Source of the DNA: Eubacteriales bacterium
Lineage (GTDB): Bacteria; Bacillota; Clostridia; Lachnospirales; Lachnospiraceae
Direction of reading: 5' to 3'
DNA: 64,000 bases
NCBI GenBank assembly: GCA_030524745.1
Contig: JAUNGC010000012.1
Coordinates: 38,535 to 102,534 of the forward strand
Within the stretch, counting starts at the first letter, position 1; each line of letters begins with the position of its first letter. Shown piece after piece: positions 34,745 to 42,976 of this stretch. Under the pieces are notes generated by a model that was not told the DNA's origin, did not search any database, and worked only from the letters and a program-made list of their open reading frames with translations. Position numbers and translations under genes: made by a program.

Positions 34745-35603
34745 CAGAAGTTTGGAGAAGGATTTGCAGAGAACCGGAGTGATGAAAAGAAGGGGGTTGT
34801 GTGTTCTGGCAATTGCAGCCTGCCTGTCCGCTATGTCAGCGTGCGGGCAGCAGAAGGAAACGGACGCTGTCGTTGCAGAAGCAGAAACATTTACGGAAAC
34901 AGTATCCTTTGCGGAAGAAGAATCGCTGCCTGGTGAAGAAACAGAAGAAAGCGCACAGGAGGAAAAACTCATAGAAACGGAGACCGAAACGGAAACAGAA
35001 ACAGAGGTAATGATCGCCTATATGGATCAGATCGGCGCAATTTTTGATCTGGAACCAGAGAAATCCTTTGTCCTTCATACATTCAACAGCGATACGGAAG
35101 CGGCCCGGGAAAGGCAGGATTTTGAGACGGATTTCATCGATGTGGCAAAATTCTATGAAGGGGATGGTTTCGCCGGGGTGGAGGACTATCACTATGAGAC
35201 GGTCACCTTTTTCATTCACGGAAATGAATCCGGGCAGGGGGTAAATTTCAACGCATATGTTTGTGATTATTACACAGGAACCATCCTCCACTTTGAGGGA
35301 TCCCAGGATGTGTCGGATGAAATGCGGCAGGCTTTGGAGGATAGCTCTTTTGTTGTTACGGCAAATGGAGAGGAATATTCCGTTACCGGCATTTCTGATT
35401 TTCAGAGAATTGATGATGGTTGGAAACTGACATTTACGACGCTGGTACCGGATGGTTATGACGGAATCTGTTATGGAATAGGAAGTTCCGTAATAGATGA
35501 AGAAAAAGGGGAAGCGGATGAAGAGACCGGAGAAGAGACTCTGATTACGGATAGCGATTTCCGGTTTAAACCTGAAACCTGGCATTTTTACAGATTTGAG
35601 TAG
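34737..35603 (+). CDS. Cassette protein B, copy 2: exported protein, different domain
   Basis: 288 residues from ATG 34737 (AAAGGAGAG upstream). The signal peptide (KRRGLCVLAIAACLSAMSAC) and Glu-rich linker (ETETETETETE at about 75-90) are close to those of copy 1. The mature part, however, has no SH3 domain. It has a beta-rich region (VTFFIHGNESGQG, NAYVCDYYTGTILHFEG) of unknown family. The end has a Glu-rich segment (EEKGEADEETGEE). It is presumably surface-exposed, and followed by a palindromic element. Confidence 0.7.
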   Translation: MINRSLEKDLQRTGVMKRRGLCVLAIAACLSAMSACGQQKETDAVVAEAETFTETVSFAEEESLPGEETEESAQEEKLIETETETETETEVMIAYMDQIGAIFDLEPEKSFVLHTFNSDTEAARERQDFETDFIDVAKFYEGDGFAGVEDYHYETVTFFIHGNESGQGVNFNAYVCDYYTGTILHFEGSQDVSDEMRQALEDSSFVVTANGEEYSVTGISDFQRIDDGWKLTFTTLVPDGYDGICYGIGSSVIDEEKGEADEETGEETLITDSDFRFKPETWHFYRFE

Positions 35604-35636
35604 TGCAGTGTGATGCTGTTGTGTATTTTAAGGCCG

Positions 35637-35689
35637 TACCCTCAGTGTACAAGGGGACTCGCGTGTGTTCCCTTGTACACTCGAGGGTA
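35637..35689. repeat. Palindromic hairpin, CCCTCAGTGTACAAGG family
   Basis: A 19-bp stem (one bulge) with the arm TACCCTCAGTGTACAAGGG. A 16-nt stretch, CCCTCAGTGTACAAGG (35639-35654), is found exactly inverted at 42944-42959. It follows cassette copy 2 and may act as a weak terminator (T run ...TATTTATAAG). Confidence 0.75.
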
Positions 35690-35736
35690 TTTATAAGAAA
35701 GAAAACGTAAAAAGATAGGAAAGGAAGAATTTCATT

Positions 35737-37140
35737 ATGTCAGTCCACCTGTCCGGGATGTTTCGGAAGGATTTTGTCGTATGCATGATATTCTGGATAT
35801 TGCTTCTGCTTGCATGGATGCCGGCTTATATCGCCCTGTATCCGGGAACTTTCGGTTATGATACGCCGATTCAAATGGAAGAATATTTTGGGTATCGTCC
35901 GTTGGATTCCCATCATCCGCTGCTTCATACCTTTATCCTGGGAACCTTTATGAAACTTGGCGATGCGGTATTTCAAAGTTACAGCAAGGGACTGGCGATG
36001 TTTACTTTCGTTCAGGGGCTGGTTGTGACGAATGGACTTGCCTGCTTGCTCCTTTTCCTGAAAAAAAGGGGACTGCCGAAGGTGTTTTTGGCGCTGTCCC
36101 TTCTATGGCTTATGTTTCATCCTTTTTTGCAGGTTCTGACATTTAATTCGACAAAAGATATTTTGTTTGGCGCTGCCTTTCTACATTTCATGATTGCTTT
36201 TTCTGAAATGATTGGGCGGAAAGGGGAGGAAGAACCGGAGCATATCGGGCAGAAAGTGTATCTGCTGACGTCCGCTGTTCTCATGTGCCTGCTTCGGAAT
36301 CAGGGGATATACATTTTATTGATTACGACTTTGATGTGTATATTTTTGCGGATCAGGAAAAGAGGCATATATAAGAGCCTGTACGGAGCGATTTTTATCA
36401 GCGTAATGTATTTTTTGTTCTGCACGTATGTGCTGCAGATACCGAAGGGCGATATGCGTGAAATGTTAAGTCTTCCCATGCAGCAGATCGCCAGGGTTTG
36501 TTCGGAATCCCTTACCGGAGATCTTGAAAAGGAAATGCCACCTAAATGGCTGGAAATTGCGGAAGAAATTATTCCGGAGAAAAATATTCTCGCTTATCAG
36601 CCGAACAGTGCGGATGCGGTTAAAGATGGGTTTTTGACGGATATTTTGCGGGAAAATCCCTGTCGTTATATTTCACTGTATCTATCTTTGGGGATTCGCT
36701 ATCCGGCCCTGTATGCACAGGCGGCCGGCGACATGATTTTGCCCTATCTGGATATGCGGCAAAATGAATATCGAGGACTCATGTTTCTATATACGTTTCC
36801 GCAAATCGATCATTGGGGAATCCTGCAGCATCGGAAATTGCCGGAATACAGAACGTATCTTGAAAATATGGTGCTTTACGATGCGCCCAGGCTTTTTGAT
36901 CCCGGCTGCTGTATCTGGATCATGGCCCTGACAATGGTAACATCCATCCTGCGAAAAAGAAAGGATATCTTGCCTGGAATGCTGCCGGCCGTACTGTTTT
37001 TGGGAACGAACCTGTTGGGGCCCGTAGCGTTATTGCGCTATAGCTATCCGCTTATGCTGATTACCCCATTGCTGGCCGGGATGCTTTTGAGAACGGCGGG
37101 ATATCACGTCAGATTGAATCATAAGAAAATGGAGAAATAA
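35737..37140 (+). CDS. DUF6020-type multi-pass membrane protein
   Basis: 467 residues, about ten hydrophobic segments. The N-terminal ALYPGTFGYDTPIQ signature followed by HHPLLHTFILG is typical of the DUF6020 family, seen in Clostridia, which resembles integral-membrane glycosyltransferases (GT-C-like) in topology. An acidic residue early in a loop (GYDTP) could serve such a role. The start has AAGGAAG nearby. A terminator follows the stop. It stands alone, flanked by the cassette and the sigma locus. Function unproven. Confidence 0.75.
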   Translation: MSVHLSGMFRKDFVVCMIFWILLLLAWMPAYIALYPGTFGYDTPIQMEEYFGYRPLDSHHPLLHTFILGTFMKLGDAVFQSYSKGLAMFTFVQGLVVTNGLACLLLFLKKRGLPKVFLALSLLWLMFHPFLQVLTFNSTKDILFGAAFLHFMIAFSEMIGRKGEEEPEHIGQKVYLLTSAVLMCLLRNQGIYILLITTLMCIFLRIRKRGIYKSLYGAIFISVMYFLFCTYVLQIPKGDMREMLSLPMQQIARVCSESLTGDLEKEMPPKWLEIAEEIIPEKNILAYQPNSADAVKDGFLTDILRENPCRYISLYLSLGIRYPALYAQAAGDMILPYLDMRQNEYRGLMFLYTFPQIDHWGILQHRKLPEYRTYLENMVLYDAPRLFDPGCCIWIMALTMVTSILRKRKDILPGMLPAVLFLGTNLLGPVALLRYSYPLMLITPLLAGMLLRTAGYHVRLNHKKMEK

Positions 37141-37150
37141 CGCAGATCGG

Positions 37151-37192
37151 CTGTCACATAGAAGATTCATTCTTTGAAGTGACAGTTTTTTT
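37151..37192 (+). terminator. Terminator after the DUF6020 gene
   Basis: CTGTCAC pairs with GTGACAG across a 21-nt loop and is followed by TTTTTTT. Confidence 0.75.
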
Positions 37193-37214
37193 GCATAAAA
37201 AAATTTAAAATATC

Positions 37215-37249
37215 TGCAACTTTTTTCTCAAAAAGCGGCCCTCTATAAA
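37215..37249 (+). promoter_or_regulatory. ECF-sigma-type promoter candidate upstream of the sigma gene
   Basis: TGCAACTTTTT (37215-37225), 13 nt, CCCT, then TATAAA (37244-37249). The layout matches 32926-32958 apart from a 2-nt shift in TATAAA. It would drive the sigma gene at 37736 and suggests autoregulation. Confidence 0.5.
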
Positions 37250-37271
37250 TAGAAACGCGAAGATAACGGTC

Positions 37272-37697
37272 ATGGACCGGAAAATCAGAAGAAAAATATG
37301 CGGAGAGATAAAGATGGCTATGAAATATCTGTGGGACTATTTACAGGATATCGTGACAATGGCGGCGATACGGCAATATTGTGCAGTGGCTTCGGAGAGA
37401 TTGAAACGGGGATTTCTCTGCTGTGCGGACTGGCGCTGGGTACATTGTCCTGTATTTTTTATAAGTATGTAATGATTGTGCTGACTGCCGTCCAGGGTGG
37501 AATTTTTTGTTGCAGATGACGGCGCAATCGACTATTCTTTGAATGGAAGCATATATCGGTATCGGGCTGGACAGACAGAAATCATTGAAGAAAGAGAATA
37601 CAGTAAATATGAAATGGAGCCGCATCTGCTGACGGACAGGGCCGATTATACAGCGACTGATAACGGAATCTGGGGCGGAACGGAAACGGTACGCTAA
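37272..37697 (+). pseudogene. Decayed third copy of cassette protein A (probable)
   Basis: The upstream region and the first codons (RKIRRKICGEI) echo the start of copy 1 (QNIRRKIQVQGE), but the frame shifts: the next frame continues DGYEISVGLFTGYRDNGG. A downstream piece, 37497-37697, ends with LNGSIYRYRAGQTEIIEERE. No intact gene spans 37272-37735. The similarity is patchy, so the call is tentative. Confidence 0.45.
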
Positions 37698-37735
37698 AAA
37701 AGGAAGAATCACAGGAAACAGGAAGGAAAAAAGGT

Positions 37736-39913
37736 ATGACAGAAGAACAAAGCAGTCTTTTGCAGGCGGTTCATGACTTTCAACAGGGAAAAGAAAAGGC
37801 TTTTACAGAAATTTATAACCGGACAAATAAGTATGTTTATTACACAATCTATAAGAGCGTAAAGGACGCCGCGATTGCGGAAGATGTGATGCAGGAGACC
37901 TATCTGGAAGTATACAGAAGTCTTTCCTCTTTAAAGAGCGGGGAAGCTGTCAAAAGCTGGATTGCCAAAATCGCACACCATCGGATCTATCAGTATTTGA
38001 AGAAGAATCCGGATCAGCTTTTAAAAGAAGAAGAACAGGAGGCTGTGTTTGAACAGCTCGAGCAGACGGATGAAGCGCTCATGCCGGAGGATGTGATGGA
38101 TAATCGGGAAACGCAGCGTCTGATCGGGGAAATTATCAATAGCTTATCGGAAGAACAGCGATTGAGTATAGTTGCGTTCTATTTTAACCAAATGTCGATC
38201 AAAGAAATTGCGGAGGCATACGGCATTCCCGAAAATACGGTGAAGAGCCATTTGAGCAGAGGGAAAAAGAAGATTAAAGACGGCGTGCTGGAACTGGAGA
38301 AGAAACATGGAACAAAACTCTACGCGACCGGAATTGCAGCGATTCTTTTCTTTGTGCTGGATAAAGAGGCAAGCGCCTGCGAGATTTCTTCCGGACTGAC
38401 CGTGAAGGTGCTCGAATCGGCAGCAGCGCAGGCTTCAGGAACAGCGGCGGCAGACGGTGCGGCGGCTGGAAGCGCAGGAGCCGCAGCTTCGGGAGCAGCC
38501 GCAGGAGGAGCAGGCCTGAGTCTGGGCGCGAAAATTGCCATTGCTGTGGCAGGAGTTGTGCTTGCCGGAGGCGTGGCGGCAGCCGGCATGACGATGGCAG
38601 AGAAAGCTGAACAGAGCAGGCAGGAAGCCGCTATGGAGACTGCGGCGGATGAGGCGCCAAAATCGGGAACGGAAAACAGGCTGATCGGGAAAACCGTTGA
38701 GGAGAGCGGCGGTTCTCCGGCAAACGGAGCACAGACGGCGGATGAAAGCGTACCGGAGAATATGGCCGGGGCAGAAGAGAACGCATGGATGTTGAAATCG
38801 GATGTTCTTACGGAACTTGCCGGGGAAGGCTACGGCACGCCCCGTGGGAATGTAATGCCAGTGAAAAGAAACGGTTTATGGGGCGCGGTCAACTATGAAG
38901 GCGAAGAAATCGTGCCGTGTATATACAGCAGCTTTGCGGCAGCGCCCAATGAATACGGACAGTTTGTGCTGGGAGACGGAGAATGGGAATGTGCCTTTGA
39001 CAAGGAAGGAAATCTGCTCGGTCAGGCGACGGATATTGTGTCCGTCTGCGGGGAATTTATCGTGAAAAAACAGGCGGATTGGGTTGATGAGTGGGGCTAT
39101 GTTCATTATGTGGGGACCGTGGAGAAACTGGATGGAACCGTGCTTTTGAAACTGGAACAGGGAGACGGGGACGACTTCGGGATAGTAGGATTCGGGGACG
39201 GCAGCACAGCGTGGGCAGGTAACGGAAACACCGGGGTCAGCGTGGATAAAAACGGCAATATAGAGGAAGAACAGGCGGACTTCTGGATGTTTTTGCCGAA
39301 GGCCGCGCCTTGCGGCGGCTATTATGTAGCCGGCTGGGGAGATGTCGCGGATTATACATTGAACGGCGCTGACAGCTATAGTTTTACACCGGAATTTATT
39401 GCGCTGCAGGCGCTGGAAACGGACGATACTTTTTGGTTATCCCACACATGGGCGTTTTGCAGTTTCCTTCAAAACGGCTGCTGGTCTTACAACAACGGAA
39501 CCCGCGTCGGCTATAAAATAATAGAGGGATCGACAGGCGCGGAAGAGAAAGCGATACTGATAGATGCAGCGAAGGTTCCGGAAACGTTGGAAGAAATGGA
39601 CCGGTGTGTGCTGGGCGTTTTTGACAGCCTGTTGATGAGCGACGAAAGATACTGGCTGATCGGACAGGACGGCAGGCGCGGGTATATCGATCATGACGGC
39701 AATGTGCTCTGCATGTATGATGACGCCGCAGAGTTTGAAAACGGATATGCGGTCATCAAAGAAAACGGCGGTCTGTATCTGATCGATGAAAGCTTTGAAA
39801 AACTCGCCGCGCTTCCGGAAGGCGATAGGGGAGCGATCCGGGGCGATATGCTCATTATTGAGAAGAATGATGCGAGCGATTTCTATCGGTTTTTGCCGGA
39901 GAAATTACAATAA
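37736..39913 (+). CDS. ECF-like sigma factor fused to membrane segment and WG-like sensor
   Basis: 725 residues. Residues ~1-90 are sigma region 2 (FTEIYNRTNKYVYYTIYKS, AEDVMQETYLEVYRSL) and ~130-185 are region 4 (LSEEQRLSIVAFYFNQM, IPENTVKSHLSRGKKKIK). An Ala/Gly-rich linker (~225-262) leads to a membrane segment (KIAIAVAGVVLAGGVAAAG, ~265-286). The remaining ~440 residues are outside and have WG-like repeats (PVKRNGLWGAVNYEGEEIVP; RRGYIDHDGNVLCMYDDAAE). This makes one protein both sigma factor and membrane sensor, so an external signal may control sigma release or activity. AAGGAAAAAAGG precedes the start. Confidence 0.8.
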   Translation: MTEEQSSLLQAVHDFQQGKEKAFTEIYNRTNKYVYYTIYKSVKDAAIAEDVMQETYLEVYRSLSSLKSGEAVKSWIAKIAHHRIYQYLKKNPDQLLKEEEQEAVFEQLEQTDEALMPEDVMDNRETQRLIGEIINSLSEEQRLSIVAFYFNQMSIKEIAEAYGIPENTVKSHLSRGKKKIKDGVLELEKKHGTKLYATGIAAILFFVLDKEASACEISSGLTVKVLESAAAQASGTAAADGAAAGSAGAAASGAAAGGAGLSLGAKIAIAVAGVVLAGGVAAAGMTMAEKAEQSRQEAAMETAADEAPKSGTENRLIGKTVEESGGSPANGAQTADESVPENMAGAEENAWMLKSDVLTELAGEGYGTPRGNVMPVKRNGLWGAVNYEGEEIVPCIYSSFAAAPNEYGQFVLGDGEWECAFDKEGNLLGQATDIVSVCGEFIVKKQADWVDEWGYVHYVGTVEKLDGTVLLKLEQGDGDDFGIVGFGDGSTAWAGNGNTGVSVDKNGNIEEEQADFWMFLPKAAPCGGYYVAGWGDVADYTLNGADSYSFTPEFIALQALETDDTFWLSHTWAFCSFLQNGCWSYNNGTRVGYKIIEGSTGAEEKAILIDAAKVPETLEEMDRCVLGVFDSLLMSDERYWLIGQDGRRGYIDHDGNVLCMYDDAAEFENGYAVIKENGGLYLIDESFEKLAALPEGDRGAIRGDMLIIEKNDASDFYRFLPEKLQ

Positions 39914-39935
39914 AGGGGAGCAGGAGAAAAAAGAT

Positions 39936-40250
39936 ATGGCGGAAGAAGAGGATTTCAGGTTTCTTTGCAAAATTGTGGACAGCCTTTCGGGAGAGCAGAG
40001 AAGATGTATTGTGGCGTTTTATTATAATCAGATGAGCCTGGAAGAAATTGCCGGAGCGTATCGGATGCAGGAAAAAGAGGTGGCGCGTCAATTGGAGAGC
40101 GCGAAACAGCAGATTTGCAGACTGCAGCAGGGACAGGAGAAAAGCTTCAGCCTGGGGGCGCTGGCGGCCCAACTGTTTCTGGCATTCGGAGAAGAAGCGC
40201 TGACAGTAGCGGCCTGCGGTTTAACGGCGGGAATTCCGGAAAGGGAATAG
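39936..40250 (+). CDS. Lone sigma region 4-like protein
   Basis: 104 residues from ATG 39936 (AGGGGAG and AGGAG upstream). The N-terminal half (IVDSLSGEQRRCIVAFYYNQ, MSLEEIAGAYRMQEKEVARQ) parallels region 4 of the sigma factor encoded just upstream (INSLSEEQRLSIVAFYFNQM). There is no region 2, so it cannot be a full sigma factor. The C-terminal half is hydrophobic (ALAAQLFLAFGEEALTVAAC), perhaps a membrane or dimer helix. It could modulate the upstream sigma. It lies 22 nt after that gene and is followed by a strong terminator. Confidence 0.65.
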   Translation: MAEEEDFRFLCKIVDSLSGEQRRCIVAFYYNQMSLEEIAGAYRMQEKEVARQLESAKQQICRLQQGQEKSFSLGALAAQLFLAFGEEALTVAACGLTAGIPERE

Positions 40251-40279
40251 CGGGAAAACAATATCAAAGAAGAAATGGG

Positions 40280-40325
40280 AAAGGGGCCGTTGCAGCGGCC
40301 CCTTTTTACTGCGCCCGCCGGGCGC
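40280..40325. terminator. Strong terminator between convergent sigma locus and thiT
   Basis: AAGGGGCCG/CGGCCCCTT with a six-base loop and a T run ends the plus-strand transcript. A second small stem (GCGCCCGCCGGGCGC) next to it, read on the minus strand, follows the thiT stop. Confidence 0.85.
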
Positions 40326-40329
40326 AGTT

Positions 40330-41010
40330 TTAACCTTTCACAGCCATATTTTTCAGTTGTACCATGGCTCTTTTCATCGGCGGAAGGCAGAGAATGATGA
40401 TCGTGATGACAGCCTCCGCGGAAAGGTATGCGCCGTTATAAACAAGAGAATATACCGGTGCGGACATTCCGTAATCAGCAGCATAAATGCCGAAGAAGAT
40501 CATGCCGGAAAGAAAAGAGAAGAAATAGCGTCCGAGCACGCCCGCCAGGTAGCCCTTTATCAGTCCGTTTTTCGATTGAGAGAACAGACCGGACATCCCC
40601 AGCGCTCCGAAAGCGAAGATGTAGTCCACCAGCATCTGAGGAAAGCTGATGATATAGGGATCGCTGATTAACTGCAGGAAACCATAGGCGACAGCGGTCA
40701 TCAGACCGGCGCGCAGTCCGTACCAGTAACCGATCAGGCAGATAAAAAGCATGGAAAGCAGCGTGACGGAGCCGCCCATCGGCAGTTTAAACAGCTTGAT
40801 ATAAGAAGTAACCATGGCCAGGGCGATGGCGATCGCTGAGAACGCAAGCTGTCTGGCGGAAAAATGCGGCTTGCTCAGGCTGTTTCCCAAAAAGCAGGCT
40901 AACAGAAGGATCGCCAGCATGATGAGCACCAACGCGGTGTAACCGGCAGTGGTGAGTTGGTAAGTGGTACCCCATTCGTCTGTGATGGGGATGGCAAAAA
41001 AATGGAACAT
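40330..41010 (-). CDS. thiT: Thiamine transporter ThiT (ECF S component)
   Basis: 226 residues. The ATG (complement of 41008-41010) follows AAGGAGG; an upstream frame extension to 41088 runs into the leader and is rejected. Six hydrophobic segments and the family pieces LAFSAIAIALAMVTSYIKLF, LPMGGSVTLLSMLFICLIGY, DYIFAFGALGMSGLF identify ThiT, which binds thiamine and couples to an EcfAA'T module (one is at 27673-30212). A TPP riboswitch lies directly upstream, so it is repressed by thiamine pyrophosphate. Confidence 0.93.
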   Translation of the reverse strand: MFHFFAIPITDEWGTTYQLTTAGYTALVLIMLAILLLACFLGNSLSKPHFSARQLAFSAIAIALAMVTSYIKLFKLPMGGSVTLLSMLFICLIGYWYGLRAGLMTAVAYGFLQLISDPYIISFPQMLVDYIFAFGALGMSGLFSQSKNGLIKGYLAGVLGRYFFSFLSGMIFFGIYAADYGMSAPVYSLVYNGAYLSAEAVITIIILCLPPMKRAMVQLKNMAVKG

Positions 41011-41017
41011 AAAAAAA

Positions 41018-41040
41018 CCTCCTTGTGTGCACAGGAGGGG
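41018..41040 (-). promoter_or_regulatory. RBS-sequestering hairpin before thiT
   Basis: In the transcript, CCTCCTGTG pairs with CACAAGGAGG, closing over the ribosome-binding site of thiT. With the TPP aptamer upstream it forms a translational off-switch. Confidence 0.65.
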
Positions 41041-41093
41041 TATATCGCCTTTTGCAAATACAAAAAGCGAAGTGATCTGTATTCGCAAAATAT

Positions 41094-41203
41094 GCCTCCC
41101 TACGCCGGTATTATCCGGGTCAGGTAGTGAGGGTTAGAATCCTGCCGCGCATCGCCTGATGCAATGTTGCAATGATTCAATCTCAGCAATAGCTCCCCTG
41201 GCG
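41094..41203 (-). ncRNA. TPP (thi-box) riboswitch
   Basis: The reverse complement contains the aptamer core: GGGG..GCTGAGATTG on the 5' side, ACCC mid-way, then CCTGACCCGGATAATACCGG and CGTAGGGAGGC. The P3 arm is longer than the minimal form. It lies 84 nt before the thiT start. Confidence 0.95.
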
Positions 41204-41222
41204 TTTTATGTAATTCGCTTTA

Positions 41223-41252
41223 ACTATATTCCCGGCCATAAGGTTTTGTCAA
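41223..41252 (-). promoter_or_regulatory. Promoter of the thiT transcript
   Basis: On the minus strand, TTGACA and TATAGT separated by 18 nt, just upstream of the TPP aptamer. The plus gene at 41346 has no promoter I trust. Confidence 0.7.
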
Positions 41253-41345
41253 TCTCTTTTTCATAAAAATTTCATAGCAGGTATATGATTTTTCTGATAT
41301 GATAATAGTGTTACTGACTGATATATAATAAAACGAGGTGAGAGG

Positions 41346-42902
41346 ATGTATTCCTATATATTGTTTGATCTGGATGGAACGATCAGCGACCCGAAGACCG
41401 GCATCTGCGGCAGCGTGCAATATGCTTTAAAAAGCTTTGGCATTGAAGAACCTGATATGGACAAGCTTGCGCCTTTTATCGGACCGCCGCTTCGGGACAG
41501 CTTTATGACATATTACGGATTTACGCCGGAACAGGCAGAAATTGCAGTTGCGAAGTACCGGGAGCGTTTTAACGCGACGGGCAAATACGAGAATGTGCTG
41601 TATCCGGGCATGGCGGAACTGCTGCACGACCTTTCGGCGGCGGGCGCTCATCTGGCGATTGCTTCCAGCAAGCCGACGGTGTTTGTGGAAGATATTCTGC
41701 GGTATTTTGGAATCCGGCAATATTTTGAAGTAGTGGTGGGAAGCGAACTGGACGGAAGCCGCGAGAAGAAAGAAGACATTGTGGCGGAAGTGCTGCGGCA
41801 GTTTGCGCAGCGGGGCGCCGCCGATCCTTCCGATGTGGTGATGATCGGAGACCGGAAATATGATATTGAAGGCGCGGTTGCTGCCGGCGCTCACAATATC
41901 GGAGTGCGTTATGGCTATGCGGCTTTGGGAGAACTGGAGGAAGCGGGAGCGGAGGTTATTGTAAAGGATGTGGAAGGGCTGCGGCGCGTCTTGCTGGGCT
42001 CATACCAGGGACAGCCGTTACAGCAGAATTATGGTCCGGTTTATTCAGGAGCCGGGGGGCAGGAGAGGAATCAGGGCGTATACAACAGTTATGCGGCCCG
42101 GTACCGTCAGCCGAAGCCGGAGACGAAGGGAAAGCGGATTGGAAAAGCGGTTGGAAGCAGCCTGCTGGCAGTGCTTGTCTATTACGTCGTCGCAATTGTG
42201 GTAGCCACGATCATAACGCTGCTTGGAATGATGATTTTTGCAGGGAACGTTTATCTGGAGTCGGAATATTATTTCTGGCTCAATCTGGGAAACGGCGTGA
42301 GCATGATCGCAGGATTTGTGGCGTGTTTTGGTATCTGGCATAAAGAGATCCGGGTACGTCCGGTAAAGAAGCTGCAGGCATTATCCCTGATACCGATGAT
42401 TATTCTGGCGGCAGCGCTGGCGACGGGCATGAACGGACTTTTGAGCATCATCGAACTTTATAAATATTCTCCTAAATTTCAGGAAGTATCCCAGATTCAG
42501 ATGGATATTCCGGTATGGATGGGAATTGTGGTCTATGGTATATTGGCTCCTTTGGGTGAAGAAACGGTGTTTCGGGGGGTTGTGTATGGACAGTTGAAGA
42601 AGATAAGCAATGTACCTGTTGCAATTGTGCTTTCGGGCCTGGCGTTTGGCCTGTTTCATGGAAATCTTGTGCAGGCAGTATATGCTACAGCGCTCGGTAT
42701 CGTGCTGGCGCTGGTGTACGAAATCTATGACAGTATTCTGGCCGCAATGCTGTTTCACGGCGTCGCAAATCTGTTCGTTTATGTGTTGCTGGATTTGACG
42801 GATTTCGGGGGAATTTTTGTGATGCCGTTCTCCTGTGCCTTTTTCCTGATGATTTCCGCCATAGCGCTGGCGCTGATGGTGAAATGGCAGAAGAACGAAT
42901 GA
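41346..42902 (+). CDS. Fusion of HAD phosphatase and CPBP-type membrane protease
   Basis: 518 residues; GAGGTGAGAGG precedes the ATG. Residues ~1-215 are a HAD hydrolase: LFDLDGTISDP (nucleophile Asp), the SSKP motif and MIGDRKYDIEGA, close to phosphoglycolate-phosphatase-like enzymes. A ~65-residue polar linker rich in Gln, Tyr and Pro leads to a multi-pass domain with CPBP (Abi) signatures: GEETVFRG, FGLFHGN and FHGVANLF, the glutamate/histidine motifs of the Rce1-like intramembrane protease family. The frame is unbroken, so it is one protein. The two parts are usually separate. Substrates unknown. Confidence 0.85.
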   Translation: MYSYILFDLDGTISDPKTGICGSVQYALKSFGIEEPDMDKLAPFIGPPLRDSFMTYYGFTPEQAEIAVAKYRERFNATGKYENVLYPGMAELLHDLSAAGAHLAIASSKPTVFVEDILRYFGIRQYFEVVVGSELDGSREKKEDIVAEVLRQFAQRGAADPSDVVMIGDRKYDIEGAVAAGAHNIGVRYGYAALGELEEAGAEVIVKDVEGLRRVLLGSYQGQPLQQNYGPVYSGAGGQERNQGVYNSYAARYRQPKPETKGKRIGKAVGSSLLAVLVYYVVAIVVATIITLLGMMIFAGNVYLESEYYFWLNLGNGVSMIAGFVACFGIWHKEIRVRPVKKLQALSLIPMIILAAALATGMNGLLSIIELYKYSPKFQEVSQIQMDIPVWMGIVVYGILAPLGEETVFRGVVYGQLKKISNVPVAIVLSGLAFGLFHGNLVQAVYATALGIVLALVYEIYDSILAAMLFHGVANLFVYVLLDLTDFGGIFVMPFSCAFFLMISAIALALMVKWQKNE

Positions 42903-42931
42903 TAAAGGCGTTGTTTTCAGGGCCTCTATTC

Positions 42932-42959
42932 CCCTCAGTGTCTCCTTGTACACTGAGGG
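42932..42959. repeat. Palindromic hairpin, CCCTCAGTGTACAAGG family
   Basis: CCCTCAGTGT and ACACTGAGGG flank an 8-nt loop. The 16 bases 42944-42959 are the exact reverse complement of 35639-35654. It stands between the HAD-CPBP gene and the next terminator. Confidence 0.75.
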
Positions 42960-42976
42960 ATGGTTTGCAGAAGAAA

